A DNA stretch of 42,577 nucleotides from Hydrogenophaga sp. (lineage in GTDB: Bacteria > Pseudomonadota > Gammaproteobacteria > Burkholderiales > Burkholderiaceae_C), in the NCBI RefSeq assembly GCF_019264445.1, contig NZ_JAHVAB010000013.1:1-42577 (forward strand), written 5' to 3'. A program made the translations under genes and the position numbers. A model generated the notes under the pieces. The model saw only the letters and a list, made by a program, of their open reading frames with translations, was not told the DNA's origin and searched no databases. Below are positions 40,278-42,577 of this stretch, piece by piece. Position 1 is the stretch's first letter, and the number at the start of each line of letters is the position of its first letter.

Positions 40278-42554
40278 ATGCACCTGCCTACCCATCTTTC
40301 TGCCGACCAGATCCAGTCTTTGCTGCCGCCGGCCATGGCGCAGCGTTTTTCCGCGCGCAACGCCGATGACGACGGCGCCGGCCTGGCGCGCCGCAGCTTC
40401 CTCAAGCTCGCCACCGCATCGGGCTTTGCGCTCGGCGCGTTCCCGCTGGTGGCCGGCGCCCAGCAAGGCGTGGCACCGGCCGCCGCCGGCCTCAAGGCCG
40501 ACCGCCAGCCCGCCGCGTTCGTGAAGATCGCCCGCGATGGCGTGGTCACCGTCACCATCAACCGCCTGGAGTTTGGCCAGGGCACGCACACTGGCCTGGC
40601 CATGGTGCTGGCCGAAGAGCTGGACGCCGACTGGAGCCGCGTGAAGGCGGTGCACGGCAACGCCGACCCGGCCTACAACGACCCGGCCTTCGGCATGCAG
40701 ATCACCGGCGGCTCCACCGCGGTGAAGCACTCGTACACGCAGTACCGCGAACTCGGCGCGCGCACCCGCGCCATGCTCGTGGCCGCCGCCGCCAAGCAGT
40801 GGAACGTGCCCGCCTCGTCGCTGGCCACCGAGCGTGGCGTGGTGATCGGCCCCGGAGGCAAGAAGCTCGGCTACGGCGAGCTGGCCGAGGCCGCCATGCA
40901 GCAGCCGGTACCGATGGAAGTGACGCTCAAGGACCCCGCGCGATTCAAGCTCATTGGCCAACCCACCACGCGGCTGGACTCACAAGCCAAGTCCAGCGGC
41001 CAGCAGGATTTCGGCATGGACGTGCGCCTGCCCGGCATGCTGACTGCCGTGCTCACGCACCCGCCGGTGTTCGGCAGCAAGGTGGCCGCGCTCGACGATG
41101 CCGCCGCCCGCGCCGTGCCCGGCGTGAAGGCCGTGATGCGCGTTCCGCTGCACGACGGTGGCGAAGGCGTGGCCGTGGTGGCCACGGGTTACTGGGCCGC
41201 CAAGCAGGGCCGCGACGCCCTCAAGGTGCAGTGGAACGACGCCGGCCGCGAAAAGGTCGACAGCGCGCAGCAGCTTGCCAGCTACCGCGCACTCGCCGCC
41301 AAAACCGGCAACCTCAAGCACGACGCCGACATTTCCGCGCTGGCCACCGCGCCCAACAAGATCAGCGCCGAGTTCGTGTTCCCCTACCTGGCGCACGCGC
41401 CCATGGAGCCGCTGAACTGCACGGTGCAGATCCAGGGCAGCGGCGCCTCAGCGCAGGCCACGGTGTGGACCGGCACGCAGATGCCCGGGCTGGACGCCGC
41501 CGCTGCAGCACGCACGCTGGGCATCAAGCCCGAGCAGGTGACGATGAACGTGCAGATGGCCGGCGGTGGCTTTGGCCGTCGCGGCCTGCTCACCAGCGAC
41601 TTCGTGACCGAGGCCTGCACCATCGCCAAAGCCACGCAGGCCGCCGGCCTGAGCGCGGCGGTGCGCACCGTGTGGAGCCGCGAGGACGACATGCGCGGCG
41701 GCTACTACCGCCCCATGCACGTGCACCGCGCCGAAATCGGCTTTGACGCGCAGGGCAAGGTGCTCGCGTGGGACCACGTCATCGTGGGCCAGTCGATCAT
41801 GGCCGGCACGTTCTTCGCGCCCATGATGGTCAAGAACGGCGTGGACGAGACCATGGTCGAAGGCATGGGCAAGCCGTACGACGTGCCCATGCGCCTCTCG
41901 GCCCACCACCCCCAGCTCAATGTGCCGGTGCTGTGGTGGCGCAGTGTGGGCTCCACGCACACGGGCTATGTGATGGAGACGCTGATCGACGAGATCGCGC
42001 GCGCCACGAAGCAAGACCCGGTGGCTTACCGCATGAAGCTCATGGACAGCAAGGCCGTGCGCCACCGCGCCGCGCTGCAGCTGGCTGTGGACAAGAGCGG
42101 CTACGGCAAGAAAACCCTGCCGGCCGGGCGCGCCTGGGGCGTGGCGGTGCACGAGTCGTTCGACTCAGTGGTGGCCTACGTGGTGGAAGCCTCGGTGGAC
42201 AACGGCACGCCCAAGCTGCACCAGGTCACGGCCGGCGTGCACTGCAATCTTGCGGTGAACCCGAAGAGCGTGGAAGCGCAGATCCAGGGCGGCGCGCTCA
42301 TGGGCCTGTCCATGTGCCTGCCGGGCGCGGCCATCACCCTGAAAGACGGCGTGGTGGAGCAAAGCAACTTTGGCGATTTCGCCGTGCCGCGCATCACCGA
42401 CATGCCCGCCATCGCCGTGCACATCGTGCCCAGCGCCGACGCGCCCACCGGCGTGGGTGAGCCTGGCCTGCCGCCGCTGGCGCCCGCGTTTGCCAACGCC
42501 ATTGCGCGCCTGACGGGCAAGCCACTGCGCGAGCTGCCGTTCAAGATGGCTTGA
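40278..42554 (+). CDS. Molybdopterin-binding large subunit, isoquinoline 1-oxidoreductase type
   Basis: This 758-aa catalytic subunit of a xanthine-oxidase-family hydroxylase resembles IorB/nicotinate- or aldehyde-oxidising enzymes. It has a twin-arginine signal (ARRSFLKLATASGFALGAF) at about 37-55, unusually preceded by some 36 residues. Molybdenum cofactor blocks follow (GQGTHTGLAMVLAEELDADW, AGGGFGRRGLLTSDFV, LWWRSVGSTHTGYVMETLID). The catalytic glutamate is about residue 728 in GVGEPGLPPLAPAFANA. AAGGAGA precedes the ATG. No FAD subunit is present, as expected for enzymes that pass electrons to cytochromes. The substrate cannot be told from sequence. Confidence 0.92.
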   Translation: MHLPTHLSADQIQSLLPPAMAQRFSARNADDDGAGLARRSFLKLATASGFALGAFPLVAGAQQGVAPAAAGLKADRQPAAFVKIARDGVVTVTINRLEFGQGTHTGLAMVLAEELDADWSRVKAVHGNADPAYNDPAFGMQITGGSTAVKHSYTQYRELGARTRAMLVAAAAKQWNVPASSLATERGVVIGPGGKKLGYGELAEAAMQQPVPMEVTLKDPARFKLIGQPTTRLDSQAKSSGQQDFGMDVRLPGMLTAVLTHPPVFGSKVAALDDAAARAVPGVKAVMRVPLHDGGEGVAVVATGYWAAKQGRDALKVQWNDAGREKVDSAQQLASYRALAAKTGNLKHDADISALATAPNKISAEFVFPYLAHAPMEPLNCTVQIQGSGASAQATVWTGTQMPGLDAAAAARTLGIKPEQVTMNVQMAGGGFGRRGLLTSDFVTEACTIAKATQAAGLSAAVRTVWSREDDMRGGYYRPMHVHRAEIGFDAQGKVLAWDHVIVGQSIMAGTFFAPMMVKNGVDETMVEGMGKPYDVPMRLSAHHPQLNVPVLWWRSVGSTHTGYVMETLIDEIARATKQDPVAYRMKLMDSKAVRHRAALQLAVDKSGYGKKTLPAGRAWGVAVHESFDSVVAYVVEASVDNGTPKLHQVTAGVHCNLAVNPKSVEAQIQGGALMGLSMCLPGAAITLKDGVVEQSNFGDFAVPRITDMPAIAVHIVPSADAPTGVGEPGLPPLAPAFANAIARLTGKPLRELPFKMA

Positions 42555-42555
42555 C

Positions 42556-42569
42556 GGGGGGCTCCCCCC
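42556..42569 (+). terminator. Hairpin after the molybdenum hydroxylase operon
   Basis: GGGGGG (42556-42561) and CCCCCC (42564-42569) can pair immediately after the stop codon. The loop is very short, so the outer five pairs are more likely. The window ends before any U-tract can be seen. Confidence 0.35.
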
Positions 42570-42577
42570 TGCGCCGC

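Overview
The window reads as a stretch of high-GC chromosome from a betaproteobacterium of the order Burkholderiales, most likely Comamonadaceae (Hydrogenophaga/Acidovorax-like). Reasons are the very GC-rich codon use, a Bug/TctC-type solute receptor, the argS-SPOR-dsbA and lptA-lptB-rpoN gene orders, and short interspersed palindromes of a kind common in this group. This assignment is inferred from gene content and not from a database search. I found no tRNA, rRNA, CRISPR array, transposase or integrase.

Layout. (1) 1-1.0 kb: the start of a TPR-like protein running off the left edge, and a two-helix SLATT-like membrane protein. (2) 1.1-5.4 kb, minus strand: a lysine module made of a LysE/ArgO exporter, lysine 2-monooxygenase (davB) and 5-aminovaleramidase (davA), with a complete class A beta-lactamase gene between davB and davA. 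The davA N-terminus is built from seven 21-bp tandem repeats. (3) 5.5-7.1 kb: two overlapping genes for exported proteins of unknown function. (4) 7.1-11.9 kb: a minimal ethanolamine locus (eutR, divergent eat-eutB-eutC), followed by an ArgP/LysG-type regulator. The regulator faces away from the exporter gene 6.6 kb off, as if the two were once adjacent. (5) 12.8-15.8 kb: an F420-reductase-like NADP oxidoreductase, a GFA-family protein, an alpha/beta-hydrolase lipoprotein and a divergent LysR regulator. (6) 15.8-19.9 kb: lrp-bisC divergent from a cystathionine beta-lyase, suggesting a sulfur amino acid locus. (7) 20.0-24.2 kb: a catabolic cluster of unknown substrate (DapA-family aldolase, an SDR lacking the usual Tyr/Lys, a Bug receptor, a DadA-like dehydrogenase). 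(8) 24.2-31.9 kb: a core block of argS, SPOR protein, dsbA, lptA, lptB, rpoN and rlmL. (9) 31.9-39.1 kb: a patchwork of a PIN-domain protein, a MORN-like exported protein, a DUF1772 protein, a low-GC membrane protein, an FMN glutamate-synthase-like protein, an UPF0149/SEC-C protein, and a visibly lower-GC trio of HNH nuclease, GNAT (with an in-frame amber codon) and DUF429-like RNase H-fold protein. (10) 39.1-42.6 kb: a TetR regulator and the two subunits of an isoquinoline 1-oxidoreductase-type molybdenum hydroxylase, with the same operator sequence at both promoters.

The leads I find most interesting are the beta-lactamase inside a dav operon together with the repeat-built davA leader; the probable splitting of an ancestral lysE/argP pair by the ethanolamine locus; the DapA/SDR/Bug/DadA pathway; and the HNH-GNAT-DUF429 trio with its Trp-to-amber change. 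I see no module that can be called a new system on sequence alone. No stretch longer than about 300 bases is without a gene.
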